A stretch of DNA of 64,000 bases, taken from NCBI GenBank assembly GCA_033065855.1, contig JAVXUO010002137.1, forward strand, positions 112,446 through 176,445. Reading direction: 5' to 3'. Shown here in pieces: positions 22,401 through 34,199 of the stretch. How positions within the stretch are numbered: the first letter of the stretch is position 1; each line of letters starts with the position of its first letter. A program made the position numbers and the translations under genes. Origin of the DNA: Escallonia rubra. Its lineage: Eukaryota > Streptophyta > Magnoliopsida > Escalloniales > Escalloniaceae. Under the pieces are notes generated by a model. It saw nothing but the letters and a program-made list of their open reading frames with translations. It was not told the DNA's origin and did not search any database.

Positions 22401-25400
22401 TCTGGGAAAGCAATTAGTCTACATCGAAGTGATAACAGGGCAAAGTAAAGATCTCTCTGATATACATCCAACACTTATATTTACTGGTTGAATAGTTATG
22501 TCGCCTTATTGATTAGACATGATTATGAATATACAGTGGGAGAAATTTGGAGTCGAGCATAGCTCTTTGAGGGATTAGAAATGCTTGGACCGTTTTGATC
22601 AACCGGTCTAGGGTATTATGAGTCACTTTTCCAGTTTTTCTGGGGTTGATGTCTTTATTCTGACCTGAACAAGTTTCTAGTGTAAAGCTCACAATTTGCT
22701 GTGAGCTCAGCGGTCGCACCGTCCATTGGAAATGTGTGCAGTAACGTTGTCTCCACCACGTGCGAGTGAGAAATGTTTGTATTCAGGTCTAGCCTATATG
22801 CCATGTCGGGCCCAACCCATAACCCAAAAACTCAAGTGGTTTGGAGGTGGTTAATAGTGTAACCCCAAGAATACTATAAAGGTTATGATTTTTTTTTCCT
22901 AATAATACTTCTTTATGAGATAATATAAGTGAGATGAGGCAAGATGATAAAAGGATGAAATAAAGAAAGAGAAAGAAGAAAGACATGCCAGGGAGAGAGA
23001 GGGCTAGACATATCTCACAACTGAAAACCCAAAACTCCTTAAAGAGAGTTTTCAAAAATAGCCTTGTTTTTAAAAACTGGTTTTCAAAACTGAAGAAAAA
23101 AAAACGAAAACTGTGTGACAACGCGTTTATTTTCTCCAGTTTACAAAACTGGAGAAAAAACTGAAAAAATAAATGTTGTCAAACAGAGCCTAAAGTTCCT
23201 TCGAACTCCTCTTTTATTGTCACACCTTGCGCATGTATAAATTAGTATATGGTTTGGCTGGTTAAACATGAGTAAGCAAACACAGATCCTTTTTGTACAA
23301 CAGGCCACAAACGCAATTAAGACAGCAACCAAGAGAAAAGGACTAGGACCCTTTGCTTTATAACACCTCTCTGTAATAAAATATGTCGCCAAATTCATTC
23401 TAGCAACAAAAAATTGTCATTAGAGATTTTAAGAACAACGATAAAATAATTTTCATGGCAATCTTTTGTGATTAATGCATTTAAAGCAGAGAAGGTATAG
23501 AGAAAAGGATCCTCATTCAAGAGAAAGAGGATGAGTTTTCCTTTATTTTCTCTGTGCGTTTTCATGTACAGGGTTACACCATAAAAACTGAACTAGAAGG
23601 CAATGAAGTGTTTGATATGAGAATAGCACATGATTTAACCGAAAGAAGCAAATCTTAAACTTGGTGTACAAATTTGAGATCTCTCTGAGCCCTTTCGTTT
23701 ACTAGATGATGCATGTTTTATTTGCATCAAGACAAAAACTCCTAGATTTGTTCTGGAAATGCTACATCCAGAGGCTAGATTCTTCAAGTGTATAACAATT
23801 TATGTACTATTTCTTTGTGATGGTGACCAGAGTTTGTCTAGTACCAATCTAATGTACTTACTTTCCAATCCTGTGTCCAACTCCCTCAGCTTTGGTTGTC
23901 ATTCATTGCCCGGGATACAATATTCACAGATACTCTCTGACATGTAACATCTTTCTCTTCATCCTACAACTCAAGAATATTTTGTATTGTCACCAAAGCT
24001 TTTACTCACAAGCATAGACTTTCCTGCAAATAGCATGGTATTTAGCAAAACAGGAGTTAGTCTATTAGACCTGGTACTCTGCAAAAATGTAACTGAGACA
24101 CTGGAAAGCTATTGAACTATTTGTTTTATATGTAAACAGCATGGAGAAGATCTTGGAGCGATATGAAAGATATTCTTACGTAGAGAGGCAGCTAGTTGCA
24201 AATGAACCTGAATCTCCGGTTTGTAGAAATTCAGCTTACTATTTCTTAGACACAGTAGTGTTCGCATTGCTGGCCATTAATGGCTCAAATACAATACAAC
24301 CATTTTGGTTTACAAGTAGGCCGGATGACCTATTCTGGTTTACAACTTGCTATATCTGTTTCCATTTGTTCTGTTTGAATTATGCAGGGAAACTGGACCC
24401 TGGAGTACCACAAATTAAAGTCTAGGGTTGATCTTTTACAAAGGAACCATAGGTAAGAATATGCGCAGCTTTATGACCTGGAAATCTCTATATGAGATCA
24501 TACGCGAACGTTAAATATTGATTTTCCTGTAAAAGTCTCTTGTTCACCCTGAAAATAACATGCTTTTGATTCAATCATTCATGATATATATTTTTCGTGC
24601 CTCCATTCCTGCCAAAACTTAAGTGTTCCGGTAATATACCATCTTAAAGCGTTCCAAAGTCAAATTGCCTGCAATTTGAAATAGAGCATAGCTATTGGTT
24701 AAAATTACTATGTGAAAGAGAGTAGAGAGTTCACTTTTTCTGACCTCTCTCCAGGCACTATATGGGAGAAGACCTAGACTCATTGAACCTAAAAGAGATC
24801 CAGAGTCTGGAGCAGCAGCTTGATTCAGCTCTTAAACACATTCGATCAAGAAAAGTATGCTATTGTTTCTGTGGGTGATGGTCTACCAGAGGTTTATTGG
24901 TTCATTAACACATGGAAAATTCTTCTTTTTTGCAGAACCAACTCATGTATGAATCCATCTCTGAGCTCCAGCGAAAGGTGAGGCCCTCTTGGCAATTTTA
25001 TGTAGGCACACTTGTCTCCGGGGTTTAGTCCAACGTTGGTGGCAAGTAGCATGGACACAGTTGTACACTGGATGCCAAACGGGCTGCCCTCATTCATGTC
25101 AAGGTTTTCTTAGTCACTCGAGCACAGAGGTGTAGCAATATGTACAGGTGCCGTGAAAGGCGGAGGTCTTTAGTAAAACCCTAAGCTTTGGCCTCCACTT
25201 CCTTGATCCGTGCGCTAAGTAAGCAAAAAACAAACTAAAGACTGTACAGGACGAGAATTACGTCAGTTCTCAGGGTCCATGCTCAAACCCTAAAAATGAC
25301 AAGGTACAGCTATACCTTACAGAAAACCCTGACTAGCAAGAACATTGCAGAGATCGGGTTGACAGATAGACAAATTAAAGTTAGGCCCATCATTTTTCAA

Positions 25401-28400
25401 GGTGGACTTTGTTGTTAAACATGTTCAGTGACAACTTGTTCGCTCTGTAACTTCAGGTAAAAATGGATATTTTATGGAGCGCGGGCGAGGGGCGGACCAG
25501 GTTCTACCTTAGGTGAAAGTGGATATATTAGCGGTGTGCGAGCGTGCTTGGTTTTGACGGGACCACGTGTGAAATACAATTTAAATAATCCGGCATTTGA
25601 GAGAGTTTGTCTAATCTAACTTCTTTCAAACGACTTATGACGAGTTGTGAATATCTTTAGAGTTTTTCTGACACGATGTTTTAGGACTTTCGAAGTGCTA
25701 TTTATGTTAACGCTACCGCTACCGCTTCCTAATCTACTCCTCCTGCTAATCAAACCAAATATAACAATGCAATGAATAGATGCAGTTTACTTTCGTTGTG
25801 TTTGTAGTGAAGGACTTATAGAAATGATAACGGTCTCGGTGTACAAAACACTAATTCAGCAATTGAATACACTTTGGGGACTCTTTGGATTAGACAAACA
25901 CTTGGTTTGGTGGTATAATCCTAATCTAAGATAGAATTGTTTACTTAAGGTAAACGAAGGCCGAGATAACTTAAACTATGTGATGCTTTATGTTTTGTGC
26001 TGAAGAACATTAATTGGGACAACATTATGACTTTTATAGCTGAGTTATAATCATTTAACCTCCGGACGATCCAATCTAGAGTTGCCACGTGGCTGAGTGT
26101 TCTTAATTTATCCTTCTGCTCACTTTAAGCTTTCTTGATGGATCTGAGTTTGCCACGTCTTGGGCCTGGGTAGGACCTAGTTTTACTTTCTTGATGACTA
26201 AGTTATTATTCAGCATTTGACACGTTTTTTGCGACTCTTCTCTTCATGAAATGTAGCACAGTTAAAAGTTTAGGCCGTCTTGAGTGGTGTCTTTCCCTTG
26301 TTCAGAACTTGCCCCCTTTGGTCATAATTTTTCTTGATTTGACAGTCACCAACTTGTTTTATTTTTTTTGTAAAAAAAAGGCTGGACCGTAAGACTCTAA
26401 TCCAACCGGCAGCAACTTGTGTTAGGACGAATCGGTCATAAGCAGGAATTTGTTCTTAGACCGATCCCAGACTCTTTGACGACATTGCATGCTTGATGCC
26501 CTTGAACGAGACAGTCTTTGTTGGCAGATTGGTATAAGCACAACTAAGATGGAGTCCACTAAGTATGAGTTCACTATGAGCTCGGCTTGATTGAACTCGA
26601 AATAGGTAGAAAAGGTAAAGTTTGAGGAAACTGCACTGTGACGTTAGGCTTTAGCAAAGAGATATACAAGTATTAAATAAGAAACATTGTAGTAGCCATA
26701 CCGACTGGCCGCTAGATGATGATTTTTATCAATATGGCTTTAGAGGTTTAACATAACCCTAGAAGGCAAGGTTTTGTCTTCAATAGGCTATGTTCGCCGC
26801 CAGGTCACTTTAGAAGTTTAAAATACGCTTTAGGAAATTAAAACCTTCACCAAAAGAAATAGCACAAAGCAATATGTGAGCCTGGAAAAAACACCCTGCA
26901 TGGAAATACTTTGAGAGAAAGTTCTATTCTGTGAGCTTGTTTCATGAACAAATATCCTCAATGATCCAATTCAGTCAGCTTGTTTGGAGCTTGAGCTTGA
27001 CGTGCTTAGGGATTGAACAAGATGAACAAGTCTTTAGTGAGCCAAACAACGAACTCAACTCATTCCGAACCTAGCTACTCACACGAGGGATTGCCAAACG
27101 ATATGAGCTAAGACTGTGGAAGAGCAAGAGCTAAGTCAAGTTAAGGCTTTTTAGTCCCCCAAGCAACAATGTAGAGTGAGATTCATAAGTATCATTATTG
27201 TATAGATTAAAACCGAAGACTTGGTAACTTGGAAGTTTTGGAGTGAGATTAATGTCTATCCACTGTATTTAGGCCTTCTTGAGAAAATCCATCCGTTTTC
27301 TCCTTCTCAACAAAAAAATTAGATGGAGTCAGTAGGGCATGCCAAACAATGTTATGCTTCTCTACTTGCATAAGTTCACTGTTGTGTGGGAATAATTGAT
27401 CAAATCCCAGTTCGAACCCTAGGTTTAGTTGAAAGTACTGGGTAACTCTACTGTCACAAACAAAAATTGGATGCAACTGTGCAATAGGATGCTTAGTGTC
27501 AACCCAAAGACAACTGATACAAAAGCATTCTCCTACATTATGTATACTTGTTTACTTATCTAGTAATCGAGAAAGTAGGAGATCGCAGCAGTGATTATTA
27601 CTTCTTTTAGCATATACATACATGTCTAGGGATATTTAACAACTCAAGTTTCGGGAACAGTCATATCAAGGACCAAATCTGACTTCTCATTGTTGTTGTT
27701 GACAGGAGAAGGCAATACGGGAGCAAAATAGCATGCTAGCCAAGGAGGCAAGTCAATCTGATGCCTTTTCGGACTTTTTCAGTATTCATTCTTATTAGTT
27801 TTTGTTAGAATTTTATCTATTGATGAGAAATCGTAGTACAAGATATGGATACTAGGAGAGAGGGGAAGACACTCTTAATGGCCACATTTGGCCATCTTTA
27901 GTGGCTTGACTCAATACCATACATGACACCCTATTTATAATTGCCTTGGACACTTCTAGAGTACAACCTTTCTTCTTCCAACTACTTCATTTAACTCAAA
28001 GACTCTAGAATTCTCTTTGACTAGACTTTTCTAGATAATCTGAAAATTACAAGTTAATTGAACTTCTCAAGTTCCAACAGTTTTCTGTTTCTTCTTTCTC
28101 ATTTCCTTTGAAGTAAAGGAACATTTACATAAGACAGTAAAGGCCTAAAAATGATCGTGAGTTTTTTTTCCATGTTTTCTTGTCTGCGCACCACTAAGTG
28201 CATGGGTAACTTGATCCCCCAGTGCTCACATGATGCCGATTTAATGATTTCTTGGGTTCAAATTAAGTTCATAAGTAACTTACTGATGTCCTAGAGAATC
28301 TTGTTGATGCATCAAAAAATGAGAGTGATACATTTAGCTCATTTTCTGGTGTGATTATGCACATAGATCAAGGAGAAGGAGAAAACAATGGCGCAGCAAG

Positions 28401-28743
28401 TGCAATGGGAGCAGCAGCAGCAGAACCGCAACCCCAGTTTGGCATCCTTCCTCGTGCCACAGGTGCCAGTTCCCCGTCTGAACATCGGGTAATCATCACT
28501 TGCAATGCACCACGTACTTATAACAAATGTCGTCTAGTTCTTTCGTCTAAAACTCAAGTCTTTTTGACGTTTTAGCAACTTCATGAGAGTGAATGGATGA
28601 GGAACTTACTTACTAGTCTGTCTTGTGTAATGTATAGCGGTGGCAACAATTACCAGGGAGAAGTGCCAGAAGAGAGGAGGAACGAGCTCAACCTCACTCT
28701 TGAACCAATATATACATGCAACCTTGGATGCTTTGCCTTGTGA
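13484..28743 (+). CDS. AP1: APETALA1-like MADS-box transcription factor (euAP1 clade)
   Basis: Eight exons: 13484-13668, 24140-24218, 24388-24452, 24755-24854, 24936-24977, 27706-27747, 28367-28488, 28638-28743. Lengths of 79, 65, 100, 42 and 42 nt for exons 2-6 are classic for this family. The joined frame is open and gives 246 aa (Arabidopsis AP1 has 256). Domains: MADS 1-60 ([18 protein letters not shown]), I region 61-88, K-box about 89-171 with heptad leucines, and a Q-rich C-terminus ending [18 protein letters not shown], the euAP1 motif plus a prenylation box. Such proteins act in the nucleus as part of floral MADS complexes that specify floral meristem, sepal and petal identity. Oddities: intron 1 is 10.5 kb and full of retroelements; intron 6 begins with GC, not GT; the CaaX box ends in Leu. 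Intron 5 (2.7 kb) shows no recognisable gene. CAULIFLOWER-like paralogy cannot be excluded. Confidence 0.96.
15600..15849 (+). mobile_element. Possible SINE within AP1 intron 1
   Basis: A box B-like stretch, aaaggtcgcgggtggaagtc (15625-15644), follows 'gctaagctatcagttgc'. The unit ends in about 20 A residues. Imperfect direct repeats gttgcaccagact (15587-15599) and gttgccagact (15858-15868) lie near the ends. The box A match is poor, so this is less certain than the SINE at 5.4 kb. Confidence 0.45.
16233..19578. mobile_element. Solo LTR of a Ty3/gypsy-type element, nested
   Basis: The unit starts TGTTACGACCCG and ends CGGGCGTTACA, a short inverted pair typical of gypsy LTRs. The same 5 bases ATGTC flank it on both sides (16228-16232 and 19579-19583), proving a single insertion event. 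It contains no second LTR, primer site or coding domain, so it is one LTR left after recombination, 3,346 bp including a later 666-bp insertion. Several TATA-like tracts occur but orientation is not clear. Confidence 0.82.
18405..19070. mobile_element. PIF/Harbinger-like MITE with GC-rich cargo (copy 1)
   Basis: Terminal inverted repeats GGGGTCGTTTGACA and (revcomp) GGGTCTGTTTGACA are flanked on both sides by TAA (18402-18404 and 19071-19073), the 3-bp target duplication usual for this superfamily. The arms are A/T homopolymer-rich. The middle is a 300-bp block of CCACC/GGCAGCCACC repeats. It sits inside the solo LTR. A related copy is at 33566-33964. The Pro/Thr-rich open frames inside come from the repeat and are not genes. 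Confidence 0.82.
21040..21170. repeat. Tandem duplication of about 67 bp
   Basis: 'gaggttgagttttcgaggc' followed by 'actactcct' occurs twice, about 67 bp apart, each preceded by 'tgagtctaa(g/a)tg(t/c)ttgag'. It lies in the interior of the old LTR element and has no evident function. Confidence 0.75.
23030..23190. mobile_element. Truncated relative of the TAA-flanked MITEs
   Basis: The right end reads ttgtcaaacagagcc followed by TAA (23191-23193), matching the terminal repeats of the elements at 18.4 and 33.6 kb. A hairpin (ctccagtttacaaaactgg, 23135-23153) and A-rich arms lie inside. No left terminus is visible, and the join with the truncated LTR at about 23022 suggests deletion. Confidence 0.5.
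27748..27753 (+). promoter_or_regulatory. Non-canonical GC splice donor of AP1 intron 6
   Basis: Exon 6, 42 nt as in all AP1 genes, ends AAGGAG at 27747 and is followed by GCAAGT. The downstream acceptor is ATAG at 28366. The rest of the donor matches the consensus perfectly, as is usual for the roughly 1% of plant introns of GC-AG type. Confidence 0.85.
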
Positions 28744-29613
28744 TTGGCCGGAAGCAAGGGATGGATTCAGGCTTATTATAGACTTTGGATTTCTATGTGA
28801 ATATGGTCCCAGACATTGTCGCTTAAATCTTATTCCCTCATGCTTAACAAATTCCTTTCGAGGATAACACTCCTACTATGATGTATGTCGTGACTTGGTG
28901 CTACTGGACAATGATCACTACTTCTCTACATAATGAATAACTCTTTCATGCAGGGAAGGGGTTTAATCAGAATAGCTGTATCTTTCACTTTTTGCTTATG
29001 TAAAAGTTTCTTTGCTCTTGTAGGCTTCCAAATTCCAAATTTTATTGTTATTGAATCAGGAAGCAAGCTTTTGGAAGTTTAATCAGGCGACAAAAGCCCA
29101 AAAAGTGAAAAGGAAAAAGGATGGGCATTGCTGGTCAAGAGAGTACATTGACTTGAAGTCGAATAAATCTTGGACAAATTTCATCAAAGACAGTTTTTGT
29201 ATAAGATGCAAGTGTGACAAATTTATCAAAGTTTAACTAGAGACAGCGTACCCCATGAGCTTCATAATATATGCAGTTTCGAGGTTCTTCCGCTGTTTTT
29301 AATGGGGAAGCAGCGGGTGCTAGATAGACGACGGAAGAAACGGGGACAAAAAATATCCATGTACTTGTAATTTGAAGTGAGAAACGCTTATATGAATATA
29401 AAGAGGTGGTATGACGAAGATATGCTCAAAAAATGATCAAATATTAAGGAGAGTAACCTCTGAACAATTTACCAACCCTCGACCTCATAAACTCTTTGAG
29501 AATCTACCTCGTCAATATTTCCAGTGTGTAGCCTTCAGAATTCCGCGTACGGTTCTCTTATTCTTCTATAGTTCTCCTTCCTGCCTTGAGTCCTTCTTCA
29601 TTGCACTTCGAGA
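28744..29613. other. Convergent intergenic region with both 3' UTRs
   Basis: AP1 (from the left) and the RING-H2 gene (from the right) point toward each other here. The 870 bp must hold both 3' untranslated regions and polyadenylation sites. I see no further gene or repeat. Confidence 0.6.
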
Positions 29614-32600
29614 TCAAGTTGTCTCATCAAATTCCATCAGCTATAAAACAGGCAAGTCCAAGCAATGGAAGCCAAGATCAGCAAAACACAATCAAAGGAT
29701 AGAGAGTCAAAGTAACACGAATCCTCTAAGCTGACACTAATTCCCTAGCTCAACTTCATTCAAAGGCTCTTCCATTTAATCCATATTCGATTAAGATATC
29801 ATGATACAATATGTTCTACATTGTGACTTGCAAATTTCAACAGTTATGAAGCCCGAACCTGACGTGCCATTCTGCCTAAGGAACAGTGCAAGTGCAACCC
29901 CGTTTCTCCAAAGCTTAATAACGTTGTTCAGTAGCCACTGAAAGATTTGGTTCAGACGCCCGATGGACAAGTGATACTACAAGGCATCCCTTTGAACAAT
30001 GTGCGGTGCAGAGAATATGGGAAAAGGTATCCAACAAAATGAGATGCAGTAAAGATCCATTACCACAATCTTTGACATGCATCTGTTCAAAATTGCGGAG
30101 AGCTCATGTAGCAAAGATATCCCAAGTCAGGTTATGAGCTTCTGTCACTGACTTGACTCGGCACATTCCTTAAAGTTTCGTGTTGTCTATAGTTTGGCCC
30201 AAAGTTGAGAGCCATCTTGGCAATATCTTACGCTAAATTGTAGTTACTACGTAGTTATGGACTCTCCTAGACTAAAAGTCTTTACATAGAACTGAAGAAG
30301 TTATTAATCAAAATTTAGATTGCTACAAGTGTAAAGGGACTCCATTGTGCACGATGAATACCTTCATTTGCCACACTAGTTAAATATTTCTCGACCATTG
30401 TTAGGAGACTAGTTTGTTGGTAGATCTTTCAGAAACCTAGACCAGATACCTATAGGCTTTCTATACATGAGAGCACATGCGCACATCCGTAATGCATATA
30501 TTGATCCCCCAAATCAGCACAGCAAATAAGCTAGGCTTTTGCTCGCAATAAAAAGTATCAAAAATCAATCAATAACTTAGGTCCCTAAGGTAATTTGTTG
30601 GATAAGTTCTATAGCAAGTCGATTAATAATACATGCATGCAGTTCCATCATCTTCAGGACATACTTAATTTGTTTAAGCCAAGTAACAATTTTTGTAGGA
30701 AACATTAGAACTAGTGCATATCAGACGAAATATGTGATGATATAAATGTCATCCAACTATGCACAGATCATGTACATATAAAATGTCAATTATTGCGTGA
30801 AGAATATCTCTTATAAAAGGTTAACTGAAAGTACCGCTGTTTAAGATTAAGTAACAAAACATGATTAAGCTTGCTACCTTTCCACAAACAGGACAGGTTT
30901 CTTTTCGCTCCATCCACTCGTAGATGCAACCAAGGTGATAATGATGTGAACATTTTGTATTTATCCTGGGATTTTCTTCTGTATATTCTGTAAGAAATAT
31001 TTTCAGGAATTAATTAACAAGTTAATATAATAGGCAAATACTTGAGCAACTATATTTAATGGATGTTAGAGACAGGAAACAAAATCTCAGGTTGTCGCCT
31101 AAAGGTTCATGTAGAAATATAATCTGGTAAATTATGAAGGAATGAAAGAGTACCTTCAAGACATGTAGGACAGACATCCTCCTCATCTTCTGATGCAAGG
31201 ACATATGCTACTTCAGCTACCACTTTCGCCACCAAGACCCCCACAGGGGACTCGGAATTCCATTCCTTTGAACCCCCTTCGCCATAAGATTCAACTCTTG
31301 TGTTTCCTCCAAAACTTGTGACCACATCATCCTGGTTTGGTTGTCGATATCTAGGACTTGTATCGTTTGCCAAAGGTATGTTCTGAGACCTATCAGTGTC
31401 TGATGAAATTTGAGCTGCCACTGTTGAATTTGAAGAGGGCACTTGATCTGATGTAGGGACTGCAAGCATTCCTCTATTGCAAAATAGAGCTCCCCACTGC
31501 AGAAAATTGCTCAACCGAATCAAAAGACAGTTCTAGTAGGAATTTGTAACCAGCCTATTTAGGGAAAATAACAGAATTCAGACCCCTAGTTTTTAGACAT
31601 GAATGATATTGCTAGATGCCGAGCATTTTACAATAATGCTGCTCCATACGCACTCATGCATCTAAAGTACTTTTGACAAGTTTCACCAGGCTTTTTGACC
31701 TGAGTACATGATTAATCTAGCAGGGTCAGCCGCAACAAAATTAGTTTCGCCTTAAGTTGTTAACATACATTTCCCAAGTTTTGTCACCTACTCGGAACAA
31801 TTGGGTCTGTGGAATAGGTTGAACAGAGGAACTCAAAAGCAATCCGCTGCTAAATAAGACATCAGTTGTTATCTGAAGTATGAGTGAATCATGTGAAAAT
31901 AAACAGCAAAGCCGACAAAGTGGAAGAGAGAGCAAGAGGACTGCAGCTGTGCAATTCAAACTGAGCAAATACCAAATTGCTTGCATTCTAAAAAGAAAAT
32001 ACAAGGCAACCATGGGGTAGTTTATGTCTTTTAGTACAGTGAAGCAGCATCGACACAACCAGATCTATGGACACTGAAAATTGAGATCCAAAGAGGCATC
32101 CCATCACTTTTATTAGTATTTCTGATTCTTTAAAACTTTTGGTAGTTACTTATTTGACAAAAATACAGAAATAGGACAACAATTGCGACACATCGATAGA
32201 GAAACGTTTCACGTAGTGAATAATTGAACAAAGCCTAGGAAAGTTATAAGGCTTTACATTATGACAGTTATAGAGTCACAAACTTCAACCAGCAACAAAA
32301 TCAGACAGTTACTGAAAAGCTCTTAACCTGATATTGTAAGTGTAACATTGTATGCATGAGAAAGCTGATAAAATGTCATTTTAGCTAGGGGAAAAACAGC
32401 AGCACAGTACAATGCTAAAATTAATATGCACAATGCACCAAGTACAATGAAGAACGATAATTCAGTTCAAGTAGATTTTAGCGTACTGCCCCAGTACGTA
32501 CCTTGATTCTGAAGCTTCCAATGCAGCAAATGGAACATGTGCAGGTTCCATCATTCGAACCATCCGAGTCTGCACCTTCATGAGTATCCGGGATAGGAAG

Positions 32601-32621
32601 ACAACAACAAACTGAACCCAT
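29614..32621 (-). CDS. RING-H2 E3 ubiquitin ligase with N-terminal lipidation motif
   Basis: Five minus-strand exons join in frame: 32621-32502, 31872-31792, 31496-31154, 30987-30878 and a 27-nt last exon 29640-29614, giving 226 aa. The RING is C3H2C3: C176, C179, C194, H196, H199, C202, C213, C216 (CPTC ... CSHHYHLGC ... CPVC), followed by GKLMEFDETT. Such domains recruit E2 enzymes and transfer ubiquitin. The start MGSVCCC is a likely myristoylation site with neighbouring palmitoylated Cys, suggesting membrane attachment. The middle is Ser-rich with no domain. The layout (MG-Cys start, long linker, C-terminal RING with WMER) resembles the Arabidopsis At3g02290/At5g41350/RHB1A group; I assign no gene name. 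Convergent with AP1. Confidence 0.9.
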
Positions 32622-33565
32622 GATGCCGCTACAAGTTTCTACATCAATTTAGACCTAAATACAGAACTAAATTCCATCAGAAAATTAGCGAGATAAACTG
32701 AGCAACCGTGACCAAAACAAAGAGAAGATAAAAGTGGCCGGAATTGGTAAATGGAACAAGAGTTTACTCTCTAAAAGAGTCCTTGTTCCGGAATCCGTAA
32801 CTTTCAGTATAGACGATCTTCATGCACATAAGCAATTAACATAAAAAAGACTTGTACTTTCTGATAATAATTACAAAAAGTTCTTTTGTCTAGCGACAGT
32901 AAGCGAAGGTAAGTCTCTTTCAGAAAGACGGGATTTAAGAATGGGTATTCACGAGAGAGAAGCCTAATACCACTGTAACTTCTCGATCAATAAGGTTTTA
33001 ATGAAGAACAGAATGGTAAAAACAGCGATTCTTAAAGATTTCTGGTGTCATTGGGCGATATTCATCTTCACAACCATAAATCAAGACAAGTATTAAGTGA
33101 TATTCATCTCCGTAACCATAAATCAAGACAAGCTTAAGTTGAAAAACACCAAACGGATCATATTTTATACAATCTGCGGATACGCATTTGTTCCTGCATT
33201 AAGAAGCATTCATGAACACAATTATTTGAACATGAATGCATGCACAGCCATGTACATGTACGTGACTACCAAAAGCCATTAAAGGTACCTAGAAAGAGAG
33301 TAGAGAGAGAGAAGGTGTCGACAGTGATCTTTCAAAATTCAAAGGGGAACAACGTTGGACTGATTGTTGTGGGTCTGTCGTAAGTTGTCTTGTTGGGGTA
33401 GGATTTTGCGCCGGGGAATCAGTTGAAGGGTGCTCCTAACGAAATTACAGCAAAAGGATTCCTGGGTTGGAGTAAGCTTAAGCTACAAGACCCCCCATCT
33501 TTAGTGGAGTAATATATATCTTACGCAAGTAATCCCATTCCTATATCAACTCTTTAAGACTCTAA
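32622..33565. other. Upstream region of the RING-H2 gene
   Basis: No other gene is seen. A CT-rich stretch on the minus strand (33321-33293) resembles a plant 5' leader, and an intron in the 5' UTR is plausible between there and the start codon. A short direct repeat 'ccataaatcaagacaag' occurs at 33073-33089 and 33115-33131. Confidence 0.5.
33512..33519 (-). promoter_or_regulatory. Possible TATA box of the RING-H2 gene
   Basis: Minus-strand GATATATATTAC lies about 200 bp upstream of the CT-rich leader-like stretch. It is the best TATA-like motif before the gene, but AT-rich matches are common in this window. Confidence 0.3.
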
Positions 33566-33964
33566 AGGGTAGGTTTGACACTTTTTTTTTTCTTTTTTTT
33601 TTTCAGTTTTAAAAATTGAAAAAAAAAGGAGCGTTTGGTAACCATTTTTTTTTTAAATTTAAAAAACTAGTTTTTAAACTGAAGAGTAAAAAAAAAAACT
33701 CCAAAAACTGGTTTTTTTTTTTTTAGACCACCACCACCACCCTCTCACTACCGGCAGCCACCTCCGACCACCACCGTCGACCATCGCTACGTCCCACCAC
33801 CGCCATCGCAAACCACAAAAAAAAAAAGTCAAAATAAAAAGGGTTACCAAACACAAAAAAAAAAAGGGGGTTATCAAACACCCACTTGTTTTTTAAAAAA
33901 AATAAAATTAAGCTGCTCTTTAAAAATTGAAAACTAAAAAAAAAAAATTTGTCAAACGAACCCT
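33566..33964. mobile_element. PIF/Harbinger-like MITE with GC-rich cargo (copy 2)
   Basis: Termini AGGGTAGGTTTGACA and (revcomp) AGGGTTCGTTTGACAA are flanked by TAA on both sides (33563-33565 and 33965-33967). The inside has the same A/T arms and a shortened CCACC-rich core as the element at 18.4 kb; shared inner phrases include 'aataaaaagggttaccaa' and 'ttatcaaacacccacttg'. It lies upstream of the RING-H2 gene. Confidence 0.82.
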
Positions 33965-34199
33965 TAAATAACTATTTTTTAATTGGCTTTTATCATAACA
34001 TGATTATAATCGTAATTTAAGCGTTTATGTATATATGTATTTTATAGGAAAAAGTTATATCTTGAACCTTCACCTCACTCGATTATAATTGTAACGCTAA
34101 GAGATTGATTGTTGCAAATCAAACAAATCACTTGTCAATATGTAATGATTTGATCCAGAGTCTGAGCACAGGGCAATGGAACAGGGTAATGCATTCTTA

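Larger units (their letters stand above)
14796..23022 (+). mobile_element. Old non-coding LTR retroelement (LARD-like) in AP1 intron 1
   Basis: A left repeat starting TGTTGGTATTCGGG (14796 to about 15265) is matched in direct orientation by one starting TGTTTGTATTCAGG (22774 to about 23022). They share a long purine-rich stretch and 'agtgagatgagg'. TTGGTATCAGATC at 15266-15278 follows the left repeat and resembles an initiator-tRNA primer site. The right repeat is cut short where another sequence joins. After removal of a nested solo LTR, about 4 kb of interior remains with no gag or pol reading frames, so it is a large derivative or an element decayed beyond recognition. The repeats are strongly diverged, so it is old. 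Confidence 0.6.
13669..24139 (+). other. AP1 intron 1, 10.5 kb
   Basis: The intron opens with GTACCC and closes with TGTAAACAG. Over 8 kb of it is an old LTR element (14796 to about 23020) with later insertions inside. The parts outside it (13669-14795 and 23200-24139) hold no gene I recognise. First introns of AP1/FUL genes can carry regulatory sites, so any host regulatory sequence is most likely in these two flanks. Confidence 0.85.
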
